From assembly GCA_949840805.1 (NCBI GenBank), contig CATKXR010000015.1, positions 1 to 64,000 of the forward strand: DNA of 64,000 nt. Direction: 5' to 3'. Positions within the stretch are counted from its first letter, which is position 1, and every line of letters begins with the position of its first letter. A program made the position numbers and the translations under genes. The notes beneath the pieces were generated by a model that was given only the letters and a program-made list of their open reading frames with translations, was not told the DNA's origin and searched no databases. The DNA comes from an uncultured Lachnospiraceae bacterium. Lineage in GTDB: Bacteria > Bacillota > Clostridia > Lachnospirales > Lachnospiraceae. Shown here one piece after another: positions 9,806 to 18,288 of this stretch.

Positions 9806-12247
9806 ATGCAGGCGGAAAGATTAATCAGGGAACTTCCCAAGGGATTGATTCAATGGTATGATTTCAAAAAAGGCAGGAAGGCATTACTGGTCAGGGACGG
9901 TACTGTGCTATCAGAAGTGTTTGAGGAAGTGCTTTCTGAATGTGGGCTAGAGATGGGGAGTATTACCTGCTCACAGATTACCAGACAAATTGAAACAGGG
10001 CAGCAGCCCGATTATGGAAATAGCAATTTTGATTACATCATCATGATCGGCGGTTTAGAGCGCAGCAAAGACCCGGCAGGGCTCCTGCGCTCCCTGCGCT
10101 CCCTTCTAAGCCCCCAGGGCAGGCTGCTTTTAGGGACGGACAACCGCCTGGGACTCCGGTATTTTTGTGGGGACCGGGACCCTTTCACAGAGCGCAATTT
10201 TGACGGGATTGAAAATTACGTGAAGGTGGGGCCTACAGAGTGGGGACGCATGGAGGGCCGTGTTTATGCCAGGGCGGAGATTGCGCGGATGCTGGAACAG
10301 GCGGGATTCCCCTGCCACCGGTTTTATTCGGTGCTTCCGGGCCTGGCCAGACCCCAGGCCTTGTATGCGGAGGATTATCTGCCGGAGGAGGAGCTGGATG
10401 TACGGATTTTCCCCCAATATAATCATCCGGAGACTGTTTTTATGGAGGAGGAGTGGCTGTACACCACATTGATAGAAAATGGGATGTTCCACGCGATGGC
10501 CAACGGATATTTTATTGAATGCCCGATGGACGGCTGTTTTTCGAATGTAAGGCAGGTTACGGTTTCCATGGACCGGGGAGAGGAGGATGCCCTGGCCACC
10601 ATCATCCGCAGGGATGGGAAGGTGGAGAAGCGGGCCCTTTATGCAGGGGGACAGAAAAGGCTGGAACAGTTGATGGAAAATACCCTGTATCTGGAACGGC
10701 ATGGGGTCCGGATGGTGGATGCCCGGCTGGAAGAGGGGTCTTTTGTCATGCCTTATGTGAGAGGAGAAAATGTCACCGATTACTTCCGGAGACTTTTATG
10801 TGAGGACAGGGAACTGTTTCTTTGTGAGCTGGACCGGTTCTGGGAGGTGATCCGGCAATCCTCAGAGCATGTGGCCTATGAGGACGTGGACTGGGAGCGT
10901 TTTGCCCCGGATTGGGAGAAAGGGAAAGCGGATGATCCCGGGCGGGATAAATGGAGAGAAATTGCGCTTGGCGAAAGGGAAAAGGAGCCGTTGTGCGGGG
11001 GAAAAGCGGGAAACTATGAGAGGGCCGGGAATAGCAGAGGAGGCAGGAAGGGGCAGGAAACCGGGAAACTGGGCGTCATTTTAAAACGAGGATATATTGA
11101 CCTGGTTTCTCTTAATTGTTTTTACGCAGACGGGGAATTTATATTTTATGACCAGGAATTTTATCTGGAGCAGCTTCCGGCCAATGCGATCCTCATGCGG
11201 ACCATTGATTTTATATATTGGGGCAATGCCGGGATGGAGCGTATTTTGCCGAGAAAGGAGCTGCAGGAGCGTTATCATCTGAATGAATATGAGGGGCTGT
11301 GGCACCGTTTTTCCCATTGTTTTATCGAAAAGCTGCGCAACGAAAAGGAATTGTCCGCCTATCACCAGCTTTGCCGCCGGGATTGGGGGATTGTGAGTGC
11401 AAACCGGTATCGGATGAATTATTCCGAAAGCGAGTATGAGCGGGTTTTCAAGGATATTTTTAAAGGGACGCAGGGGCGTGATCTGTATCTGTTTGGCTCC
11501 GGTATTTATGCGGAAAAGTTCCTGGAGCAGTTTGGGAGGGACTGCAGGGTGGCCGGGATTCTGGATAATAATCCGGATAAATGGGGGACAGCCATGTCCG
11601 GGATCCGGATTTTATCCCCGGAATGCCTGCGGTCATTGCCGGAGGGTTCTTTTAAGGTAATGATCTGTATAAAAAGCTGTGTGCCGGTTATGAGACAGTT
11701 GAAGGAGGATTTTGGGATATCGGATTACAGCGTCTATGACTGGCACCAGGAATATCCCCGGAAGGCCAGGGAGACGGCTGTTGCTGCCCAAAAGGAGGAA
11801 TATACGCCGAAAAAGTATCCGGTTGGCTACATAGCAGGGGTGTTTGACCTGTACCATGTGGGGCATCTGAACATATTCCGGCGGGCCAAGGAGCAGTGTG
11901 AGTATCTGATTGTGGGGGTGGTCAGCGATGAGAGTGTGATGAAGAATAAGAAAACCATGCCCTGTATTCCTTTTGATGAACGGATCGAGCTGGTGCGTTC
12001 CTGCCGTTATGTGGATGAGGCGGTTGCGCTCCCCACGGACAACGGGGACACGAATGAGGCGTACCGGCGGTATCATTTTGACGTGCAGTTTTCCGGAAGC
12101 GATTATGCGGAGGATCCGGTCTGGCTGGCAAAGAGGGAGTACCTGAGGAAACGGGGGGCGGACCTGGTATTTTTTCCCTATACGGAAACGACCAGTTCGA
12201 CAAAGATCAAAGAGGTGATTGAGAAAAAGCTGGGGCAGGGAAGGTAA
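9806..12247 (+). CDS. Four-part protein: methyltransferase-like, kinase-like, Rossmann module, cytidylyltransferase
   Basis: Multi-domain glycan enzyme. The N-terminal ~200 residues look like a weak class I methyltransferase (FDYIIMIGGLERSKDP, then LLGTDNRLGLRYFCG). Residues ~255-540 look kinase-like, with MPYVRGENVTDYF and FIFYDQEF. Residues ~565-660 are the shared module (LYLFGSGIYAEKFL ... DNNPDKWGTAMSGI). The last ~130 residues are a clear cytidylyltransferase: GVFDLYHVGHL (the HxGH site) and TTSSTKIKE. By family knowledge this end would make a CDP-alcohol or CDP-polyol such as CDP-glycerol. ATG 9806 is chosen because AGGAGG lies 9 nt upstream; an ATG at 9788 would put that site inside the gene. 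A lysine/glycine-rich stretch near residues 370-420 separates two halves of the kinase-like region. Substrate unassigned. Confidence 0.8.
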   Translation: MQAERLIRELPKGLIQWYDFKKGRKALLVRDGTVLSEVFEEVLSECGLEMGSITCSQITRQIETGQQPDYGNSNFDYIIMIGGLERSKDPAGLLRSLRSLLSPQGRLLLGTDNRLGLRYFCGDRDPFTERNFDGIENYVKVGPTEWGRMEGRVYARAEIARMLEQAGFPCHRFYSVLPGLARPQALYAEDYLPEEELDVRIFPQYNHPETVFMEEEWLYTTLIENGMFHAMANGYFIECPMDGCFSNVRQVTVSMDRGEEDALATIIRRDGKVEKRALYAGGQKRLEQLMENTLYLERHGVRMVDARLEEGSFVMPYVRGENVTDYFRRLLCEDRELFLCELDRFWEVIRQSSEHVAYEDVDWERFAPDWEKGKADDPGRDKWREIALGEREKEPLCGGKAGNYERAGNSRGGRKGQETGKLGVILKRGYIDLVSLNCFYADGEFIFYDQEFYLEQLPANAILMRTIDFIYWGNAGMERILPRKELQERYHLNEYEGLWHRFSHCFIEKLRNEKELSAYHQLCRRDWGIVSANRYRMNYSESEYERVFKDIFKGTQGRDLYLFGSGIYAEKFLEQFGRDCRVAGILDNNPDKWGTAMSGIRILSPECLRSLPEGSFKVMICIKSCVPVMRQLKEDFGISDYSVYDWHQEYPRKARETAVAAQKEEYTPKKYPVGYIAGVFDLYHVGHLNIFRRAKEQCEYLIVGVVSDESVMKNKKTMPCIPFDERIELVRSCRYVDEAVALPTDNGDTNEAYRRYHFDVQFSGSDYAEDPVWLAKREYLRKRGADLVFFPYTETTSSTKIKEVIEKKLGQGR

Positions 12248-12329
12248 GCGGGAAAGATTTGTAAAATGACGGAAAAGAAACGGACAGAGATTCTTAAGAC
12301 GTGTATACCAGGGAGGAGAGGAAGATAAC

Positions 12330-13664
12330 ATGGACATAGTGTGTTCCTTGTCAGGCATCGTGAACCCTGCGGTCCCCAGGCAGGGGGTGGGGGATCTGGC
12401 CAATGCGGGTTTTCAGAATGTGTTTTTGGATCTGGGGATTGGCTGCGGGGTTCATGAATTGGAAAATCTCGGGAAGCCGGAAAGGCCTGGATGGAACCTG
12501 GCAGACAGGGCTTGTGTTATGGGAGGAACGGCGGACGGAAAGATTTTTACAGAGGAAAGCCGGACTGGCGGGGAAGGGAGCGTGGCAAAGGACCCGTCAA
12601 GGCTTGGCGGTTATTTTGAAAAGCTGTCCCTCCAATGCCAGGAGAACCATCTTTCCATCCCCATTGCCCGGGCGCCTTACCTGTCCCGGGACACAAAGAG
12701 GACCGATTTAAACGGGCATCTGGCCCGGGCTGTCCGGGAGAGTATCCGGTACTGCGGGCGGATCGGATGCCGGTATTTGGTGGTCCGCCCCTTGTTTTCG
12801 GGTATCCCGTATGGGGAGGAATGGGAGGCTAACCGGGAATATTACCTGGGTCTTACAGGGCTGGCCAGGGAAAATAAGGTGATGCTCCTTTTAGAGAACC
12901 AGTGCCGTGCTTACAACGGCCATATGGTAAGGGGAATCTGTTCTGATAGAAGGACGGCGGCTGACTGGGTGGACCGGCTTAATGAGGCCGCGGGGGAGGA
13001 GAGTTTCGGTTTTTGCATGGATGTGGGCGTGTGCAGTCTGTGCGGGCAGGATATGCATGGGTTTGCCTCTGAGCTGGGAGGGCGGATCAAGGCGGTTCTG
13101 CTGCGGGATTGCGACGGGCACCAGGAAAGCTCCCTTTTGCCCTTTACCTGTGTGGGGAACGGGCAGCCTCAGACAGACTGGCTGGGACTGATCCGCGGGC
13201 TGCGGGAGATCTGTTTTGACGGGTTTATGGTTTTGGATGCATCCGGCACGATAGGGGCGTTTTCACCGCTGCTCCGCCCCCAGGTCCTGGCGCTGGCCAA
13301 GATGACGGCCGGATACCTGAAATGGCAGGTGGAGATTGAAAACGTGCTGAAAAGGCATACTTCCATTGTGCTTTTCGGGGCGGGGAATATGTGCCGGAAT
13401 TATATGAAATGTTATGGGGAAAAGTACCCGCCCCTGTTTACCTGCGATAACAACCGGAAGCTGTGGGGAACCTCTTTTTGCGGGCTGGAGGTAAGGCCGC
13501 CGGAGGATTTAAAGAAGCTCCCTGAGGAGTGTGTGGTACTGATCTGCAATATCTATTACCGGGAGATCGAGAGCCAGCTTCGGGAGATGGGAATTGAAAA
13601 TATCGGGTTTTTTAATGATGAATACATGCCGTCATTTCATTTTGACAGGCTGAAGGAGGTATAA
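12330..13664 (+). CDS. Degenerate TIM-barrel sugar-phosphate isomerase/epimerase-like protein with C-terminal module
   Basis: Residues ~10-320 resemble the AP-endonuclease-2-type TIM barrel of sugar phosphate isomerases/epimerases and are related to the next gene. The metal-site positions look altered. Where the neighbour has CFDTGHANLAG this protein has CMDVGVCSLCG, where the neighbour has HIHDNDG it has LLRDCDG, and where the neighbour has SFETAP it has VLDASG. The final ~100 residues are the locus module (IVLFGAGNMCRNYM ... CDNNRKLWGTSFCGLEV). Start ATG 12330 follows GGGAGGAGAGG. The likely reading is a barrel that has lost or changed catalysis and works as a partner or binding subunit; a different metal arrangement is an alternative. 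Confidence 0.72.
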   Translation: MDIVCSLSGIVNPAVPRQGVGDLANAGFQNVFLDLGIGCGVHELENLGKPERPGWNLADRACVMGGTADGKIFTEESRTGGEGSVAKDPSRLGGYFEKLSLQCQENHLSIPIARAPYLSRDTKRTDLNGHLARAVRESIRYCGRIGCRYLVVRPLFSGIPYGEEWEANREYYLGLTGLARENKVMLLLENQCRAYNGHMVRGICSDRRTAADWVDRLNEAAGEESFGFCMDVGVCSLCGQDMHGFASELGGRIKAVLLRDCDGHQESSLLPFTCVGNGQPQTDWLGLIRGLREICFDGFMVLDASGTIGAFSPLLRPQVLALAKMTAGYLKWQVEIENVLKRHTSIVLFGAGNMCRNYMKCYGEKYPPLFTCDNNRKLWGTSFCGLEVRPPEDLKKLPEECVVLICNIYYREIESQLREMGIENIGFFNDEYMPSFHFDRLKEV

Positions 13665-13668
13665 GCTC

Positions 13669-14730
13669 ATGGCAGATGCAGGGGAAAGTACAGGAGCGGC
13701 AGGGAAGCATGTGGCAGGAGGAAGCGCAGGAACGGCGGGGAGGCATGGGGTCAGAGAAAGCGCAGTACCGTCCGGGAGCCATGTGGCGGGAATCGGGGTA
13801 CAGACAAAGAATGTGGTGGAAGACGGGAGGCCGGAGGAAGGATTCCGGATGCTGCGGGACGCGGGCTTTTCCTGTGCGGATTTCAGCCTGAATTATTATC
13901 TGACCAATACCTGCCTGTACCGGATGGAGCGGAACAGCTTTTTTGACAGGAGCGACCAGGAGCTGGAAGCGTATTTTTCCCCTCATAAGGCAGGGGCAAG
14001 AGATTCGGGGATCCGGATCCACCAGATGCATATGCCTTATCCGGTCTATGTCCCCAATGGGAAAAAGGAGCTGAATGATTACCTGTGGCAGGTAGTCGCG
14101 CCTAAAAGCATGAGACTGTGCGCCTTTTTTGGATGTCCGTATATTGTGGTCCACGGTTTGAAGCTGTCCCGCCAGCTTGGTTCGGAGGAGGCGGAGTGGG
14201 AGTGGACGGAGCGGTTTATCCATACCATAGCGCCTTTGGCAAAGGAGCTGCGGATTACCATCTGTATGGAAAATCTTTATGGAAATATCGGAGGCCATAT
14301 TGTGGAAGGGCCATGCTGTGACGGAAGAAAGGCCGCGGATCGGATCGACCGGATCAATGACCGCTATGGGGCGGAGGTGCTTGGGTTCTGTTTTGACACG
14401 GGCCATGCCAACCTGGCCGGCATTGATTTTGAGGATTTTATCACCACATTAGGAGAGCGGATCAAAGTACTCCATATCCATGACAACGATGGGGTTGGGG
14501 ATTTGCACCAGATTCCTTTTACTTTTACGAAAACCCGGGAAAATAAGGCTTCTACGGATTGGGAGGGATTTATCCGGGGGCTTCGGGCCATCCGGTTTGA
14601 CAAGGTCTTAAGTTTTGAGACGGCGCCTGTGCTCAGCGCGTTCCCTGATGGGCTGAAATCAGAGGCACTGGGGTTTATCGCTAAAATCGGGGAATGGTTT
14701 GCCGGAGAGATTGGGGAAAGAGAAGTATGA
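13669..14730 (+). CDS. TIM-barrel sugar-phosphate isomerase/epimerase
   Basis: Predicted metal-dependent sugar isomerase or epimerase of the AP-endonuclease-2 barrel family. The ligands expected for the divalent metal are all visible: Glu in CMENLYGN, Asp and His in CFDTGHAN, the HIHDND segment followed by His in DLHQIPF, and Glu in SFETAP. The first ~45 residues are a low-complexity, Gly/Ala/Ser/His-rich extension made of about three imperfect 12-13-residue units, unlike other family members. ATG 13669 lies 4 nt after the previous stop and uses AGGAGGT inside that gene. It is the only gene of this locus without the shared Rossmann-like module. Probably prepares a sugar or polyol phosphate for the cytidylyltransferase two genes upstream; this is inferred from position only. 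Confidence 0.85.
   Translation: MADAGESTGAAGKHVAGGSAGTAGRHGVRESAVPSGSHVAGIGVQTKNVVEDGRPEEGFRMLRDAGFSCADFSLNYYLTNTCLYRMERNSFFDRSDQELEAYFSPHKAGARDSGIRIHQMHMPYPVYVPNGKKELNDYLWQVVAPKSMRLCAFFGCPYIVVHGLKLSRQLGSEEAEWEWTERFIHTIAPLAKELRITICMENLYGNIGGHIVEGPCCDGRKAADRIDRINDRYGAEVLGFCFDTGHANLAGIDFEDFITTLGERIKVLHIHDNDGVGDLHQIPFTFTKTRENKASTDWEGFIRGLRAIRFDKVLSFETAPVLSAFPDGLKSEALGFIAKIGEWFAGEIGEREV
13681..13797 (+). repeat. Imperfect tandem repeat in the N-terminal extension
   Basis: About three imperfect units of 36-39 bp encode G-x-HVAG-like blocks (AGKHVAGG, AGRHGVRE, SGSHVAGI). They sit ahead of the barrel domain and look like a recent in-frame expansion or a flexible tail. Confidence 0.5.
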
Positions 14731-14778
14731 ATTATTTTAAACTGCCAGGACATTTTTGTTTTTTCAATCCATTACTGC

Positions 14779-14807
14779 TTGTCATTTTCAGCAATCTGTG
14801 ATAAACT
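14779..14807 (+). promoter_or_regulatory. Promoter of secG
   Basis: TTGTCA (14779-14784), a 17-bp spacer and TAAACT (14802-14807), preceded by TGTG, fit a vegetative sigma-A promoter. The start site would be ~25 nt ahead of the secG ribosome site. Confidence 0.55.
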
Positions 14808-14840
14808 AACCGATGTTTGATGATTAGGAGGTGCGTGGTT

Positions 14841-15068
14841 ATGCTCAAAGTAATTTTATCCGTGATTTTCGTGCTGATATGCCTGGCATTGATTGTGATT
14901 ATCTTACTTCAGGAAGGAAAGTCTGCAGGTCTTGGTTCCATCAGCGGTATGGCTGATACGTATTGGGGCAAGAACAAGGGCCGGTCCATGGAAGGAACCC
15001 TGGAAAAGGTTACGAAGGCGGCGGCGGTTTTGTTTATGGTGCTGGCAGTTGCCCTGAATATCCTGTGA
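14841..15068 (+). CDS. secG: Preprotein translocase subunit SecG
   Basis: SecG is the small subunit of the SecYEG channel in the cytoplasmic membrane. The 75-residue protein has the family layout: an N-terminal membrane helix (VILSVIFVLICLALIVIILL), then the conserved QEGKSAGLGSISG loop and a second helix at the C-terminus (AAAVLFMVLAVALNIL). ATG 14841 is chosen because AGGAGG sits 9 nt upstream; an upstream TTG (14817) would place that site within the coding region. It is followed by a terminator and then by rnr, the usual secG-rnr-smpB order in Firmicutes. Confidence 0.95.
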   Translation: MLKVILSVIFVLICLALIVIILLQEGKSAGLGSISGMADTYWGKNKGRSMEGTLEKVTKAAAVLFMVLAVALNIL

Positions 15069-15167
15069 GTTACAGGACGGGAACTTTTCCATAAGCAGCC
15101 GGTTCAGCCATATAGCAGCGGCTGTATGGGCAGGACGAATGGGTTCGTTGGATTTTTATACCTGGCG

Positions 15168-15189
15168 ATGTGCCTGTTTTCAGGCGCAT
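15168..15189 (+). other. Stem-loop between secG and rnr
   Basis: ATGTGCCTG and CAGGCGCAT form a 9-bp stem with one G-U pair around a TTTT loop. There is no T-tract after it, so it is not a terminator by itself; it precedes the secG terminator by ~20 nt. Confidence 0.45.
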
Positions 15190-15210
15190 GGAGTATTACT
15201 GTGAGATAAG

Positions 15211-15237
15211 GCACTCTTGATGAAAGGGTGCTTTTTT
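15211..15237 (+). terminator. Intrinsic terminator after secG
   Basis: GCACTCTT and AAGGGTGC pair over 8 positions (one G-U) around a 5-nt loop and are followed by a run of six T. This is a standard rho-independent terminator separating secG from rnr. Confidence 0.8.
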
Positions 15238-15312
15238 CTGTTGAGGCTTGTGCGGCGGCAGAGGGCTGCCCTGAAAAGGAGCCTGATTTTATTTGCGGAA
15301 TAAAGAAATTTA

Positions 15313-15342
15313 TTGACAAGTCATTTGGCCCATGGGTATATA
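15313..15342 (+). promoter_or_regulatory. Promoter of rnr
   Basis: TTGACA (15313-15318), an 18-bp spacer and TATATA (15337-15342) form a near-consensus promoter. The leader to the ATG at 15361 is only about 10 nt and contains little more than the ribosome site GGGGAAAGGAG. Confidence 0.7.
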
Positions 15343-15360
15343 GGGGAAAGGAGCGGCAGA

Positions 15361-17514
15361 ATGGAAGATTTGACGAGGGAGAGAAAAGAACGTTTGCTGG
15401 CGGCGATGAGGGACCCGGCGTATGTTCCCATGAAGTTAAAGGAACTTGCCATGCTTCTTGACGTGGCAAGAGAGCAGCGGGAAGAGCTAAAGGAGATATT
15501 GGATGTCCTGGTGTCGGAAGGACGGGTTGTCTTGTCAAAGCGGGGAAAATACAGCATTCCTGAAGCGTCTGTGCTGGCAGGGATCTTTTCCGGCAATGAG
15601 AAGGGGTTTGGATTTGTGGCAGTGGAGGGACGGAGCCAGGATGTGTTCATCCCGGCGGATAAAACCCTGGGCGCCATGCATGGAGACCGGGTGCAGATCA
15701 CCGTCATGCCAAACCAGCAGGGCAGACGGCCGGAAGGCGCGGTAGCCCGCGTGCTGGAACGGGCCAACCGGACCGTGGTGGGATATTATCAGAAAAGTAA
15801 AGCCTATGGTTTTGTGGTTCCGGACAACCGGAAGCTGGGACAGGATATTTTTATTCCACAGGGACAGGACATGGGAGCGGTGACGGGCCACAAAGTGGTG
15901 GTGGAAATCACGGATTACGGCAGCCCGGCAAAGGGGCCGAACCGTGGAGGAGGTAAAAGCCCGGAGGGCATAATCACGGAAATCCTGGGGCATGCCAATG
16001 ACCCCGGGGTAGATATTTTGTCCCTGGTGCGGGCCTATGGCCTTCCGGAAGAATTCCCGGAGGAGGTTATGGAGCAGGCACAAAGGACGAGGGACGAAGT
16101 GACGGCAGAGGAGATGGCAGGGCGGAAGGACCTGCGGGGGCTTAAGACCGTGACCATAGACGGGGAAGACGCAAAGGACCTGGATGACGCCATCACGATC
16201 AGCAGGGAGGATTTCGGATACCGCCTGGGGGTCCATATTGCAGATGTGACTCATTACGTCCATGAGGGAAGCCCTATGGACGAGGAAGCTTTCCGGCGCG
16301 GGACCAGCGTGTATCTGGTGGACCGGGTGATTCCCATGCTGCCTCACAAGCTTTCCAACGGGATCTGTTCCCTGAACGCGGGGACAGACCGGCTGGCCTT
16401 AAGCTGTATTATGGATATCGACCTTCACGGGAAAGTCCTGGGCCATGAGATCGCGGAGACGGTGATCCGTGTGGACAGAAGGATGACCTATACGGCAGTC
16501 AATGAAATTATCACAGGCCGGAATCCGGAAGTGACGGCGGAATACGGGGATTTTGTGGAAATGTTTGGCCAGATGAAGGAATTGGCAGATATTCTGAGGG
16601 AGAAGAGAAGGGCAAGAGGCTCCATTGATTTTGACCTGCCGGAGACGAAGGTTTTGCTGGATAAGGACGGGACGGTGCTGGAGGTAAAGCCTTACGACCG
16701 GAATGCCGCCACCAGGATTATTGAAGACTTTATGCTGATGGCGAACGAGACCGTGGCCGAGGACTATTTCTGGCAGGAGCTTCCTTTCCTGTACAGAACC
16801 CATGACAACCCGGATCCGGAGAAGATGAAACGCCTGGGGATGTTTATCAACAATTTCGGATATGCCATTCATTTCCAGAACGGGGAAATCCATCCGGGGG
16901 AGCTGCAGAAGCTTCTGGCAAAGATCGAGGGAAGTGAAGAGGAGGCGCTGATCAGCCGCCTGACGCTGCGTTCCATGAGGCAGGCCAAATACATGCCTGT
17001 GTGTACCGGCCATTTCGGGCTGGCCGCCCGGTATTATACCCACTTTACTTCGCCTATCCGGCGATATCCGGATCTTCAGATTCATCGTATTATTAAGGAA
17101 AATCTCCGGGGCGGCTTGACAGAGGAACGGATTGCCCATTATCATAAGATCATGATGGGAACGGCGGTGCAGAGCTCCGCCACGGAACGTCGCGCGGATG
17201 AGGCGGAGCGGGAAGTTGTGAAACTGAAGAAGTGCGAATATATGGAAAAGTATAAGGGGCAGGTCTTTGACGGGGTCATATCCGGCGTGACGAACCATGG
17301 TTTTTATGTGGAGCTTCCCAGTACGGTGGAAGGGATGGTTTCCGTGAATGACCTGCAGGGAGAATATTTTGTTTTTGACGAGGAAAAGATGGAGCTGCGG
17401 GGCGAGGCAAGCGGGAAGGTATACCGGCTGGGTCAGAAGGTGAAGGTAGCTGTGGCCGGGACAGACAGGATGAACCGGACGATTGATTTTATACCGGCGG
17501 AGGATGCCGGATGA
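15361..17514 (+). CDS. rnr: Ribonuclease R
   Basis: Processive 3'-5' exoribonuclease of the RNB family that degrades structured RNA, including mRNAs released by trans-translation. The order of domains fits RNase R: an N-terminal winged-helix segment (to ~residue 70), two cold-shock-like OB domains (~70-230), the RNB catalytic domain with the acidic cluster DGEDAKDLDDAI, and a C-terminal S1 domain (~630-705, VFDGVISGVTNHGFYVEL). It lacks the long basic tail of the E. coli enzyme. ATG 15361 has GGGGAAAGGAG upstream; a longer frame beginning at 15313 would start inside the promoter and is rejected. Next to smpB and tmRNA, its functional partners. Confidence 0.96.
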   Translation: MEDLTRERKERLLAAMRDPAYVPMKLKELAMLLDVAREQREELKEILDVLVSEGRVVLSKRGKYSIPEASVLAGIFSGNEKGFGFVAVEGRSQDVFIPADKTLGAMHGDRVQITVMPNQQGRRPEGAVARVLERANRTVVGYYQKSKAYGFVVPDNRKLGQDIFIPQGQDMGAVTGHKVVVEITDYGSPAKGPNRGGGKSPEGIITEILGHANDPGVDILSLVRAYGLPEEFPEEVMEQAQRTRDEVTAEEMAGRKDLRGLKTVTIDGEDAKDLDDAITISREDFGYRLGVHIADVTHYVHEGSPMDEEAFRRGTSVYLVDRVIPMLPHKLSNGICSLNAGTDRLALSCIMDIDLHGKVLGHEIAETVIRVDRRMTYTAVNEIITGRNPEVTAEYGDFVEMFGQMKELADILREKRRARGSIDFDLPETKVLLDKDGTVLEVKPYDRNAATRIIEDFMLMANETVAEDYFWQELPFLYRTHDNPDPEKMKRLGMFINNFGYAIHFQNGEIHPGELQKLLAKIEGSEEEALISRLTLRSMRQAKYMPVCTGHFGLAARYYTHFTSPIRRYPDLQIHRIIKENLRGGLTEERIAHYHKIMMGTAVQSSATERRADEAEREVVKLKKCEYMEKYKGQVFDGVISGVTNHGFYVELPSTVEGMVSVNDLQGEYFVFDEEKMELRGEASGKVYRLGQKVKVAVAGTDRMNRTIDFIPAEDAG

Positions 17515-17596
17515 AGGGCAGCATTTCATAAACGGGGCGTGCCTTAAAAACCGGCAGGGGAGCCGGAAAGGAAAAAGACGGGAGGTCTGAGGAAAA

Positions 17597-18058
17597 TTGA
17601 AGGACAGCATTAAGCTGGTCGCCAACAATAAAAAGGCGTACCATGATTATTTTATAGACGAGAAGTTTGAGTGTGGCATTGAGCTTTTTGGCACGGAGGT
17701 CAAGTCCATCCGGTCAGGCAAATGCAGCATTAAGGAGGCGTTTGTCCGGATCGAGAAAGGGGAGGTGTATGTGTTTGGCATGCACGTGAATCCGTATGAA
17801 AAAGGGAATATTTTCAATAAGGATCCTCTGCGGGCAAAGAAGCTTCTGATGCATCGGTCGGAGATCAATAAGCTTGAGGGGAAGATCCGGGAAAAGGGGC
17901 TTACCCTGGTTCCTCTGCAGGTGTATTTTAAAGGCAGCCTGGTGAAGGTGGAGATCGGGCTGGCACGGGGAAAGAAGCTTTACGACAAGCGGGCGGATAT
18001 AGCTAAGAAGGACCAGCGGCGGGAAGTGGAGCGGGATTATAAGGAGAAGCTGCGGTAG
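17597..18058 (+). CDS. smpB: SsrA-binding protein SmpB
   Basis: SmpB binds tmRNA and delivers it to stalled ribosomes. The 153-residue protein has the standard motifs: [10 protein letters not shown] at the N-terminus, [16 protein letters not shown], the central VNPYEKGN and the basic C-terminal tail ([17 protein letters not shown]) that enters the empty mRNA channel. It starts at TTG 17597 with GGAGGT ten nt upstream. The 82-nt gap after rnr has no terminator, so the two are probably cotranscribed. The tmRNA gene itself lies 1.5 kb downstream, beyond the aminotransferase. Confidence 0.97.
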   Translation: MKDSIKLVANNKKAYHDYFIDEKFECGIELFGTEVKSIRSGKCSIKEAFVRIEKGEVYVFGMHVNPYEKGNIFNKDPLRAKKLLMHRSEINKLEGKIREKGLTLVPLQVYFKGSLVKVEIGLARGKKLYDKRADIAKKDQRREVERDYKEKLR

Positions 18059-18174
18059 GGGAAGGGCAAGGGCCCGGGGATTCCCGCAACCGCCCAGGCT
18101 ACGCTGCCAGTTACTCCGTGAATCGTAAGTGCGCCCAGAAACAGAAAACGGCAGCAGAAAACAAAAAAGAGTTG
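18059..18174. other. smpB-ilvE spacer, upstream part
   Basis: No gene or T-tailed hairpin was seen. It contains TTAC...GTGAATCGTAA (18111-18128), a copy of the 11-mer also found at 9774-9784. Confidence 0.35.
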
Positions 18175-18203
18175 TTGATTTTATCGGATAATGAGATTAT
18201 AAT
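18175..18203 (+). promoter_or_regulatory. Promoter of the aminotransferase gene
   Basis: TTGATT (18175-18180), a 17-bp spacer and a perfect TATAAT (18198-18203). It gives an AT-rich leader of about 80 nt before ATG 18289. No T-box or other known riboswitch motif was recognised in that leader. Confidence 0.75.
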
Positions 18204-18288
18204 ATTTCCAATATCAGGATATTTCTTTACAAAATATTCTTAAACATTTTAAAATACAGAGGGAGACACCGGAACGGAGGCAATTTTT

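Noticed and set aside
11633-12403. 256-codon minus-strand frame
   Set aside because: Antisense to the cytidylyltransferase domain, whose motifs are unmistakable.
16399-17628. 409-codon open frame on the minus strand
   Set aside because: It is antisense to rnr and smpB, both clearly real; its His/Pro/Arg/Leu-rich composition is typical of a shadow frame.
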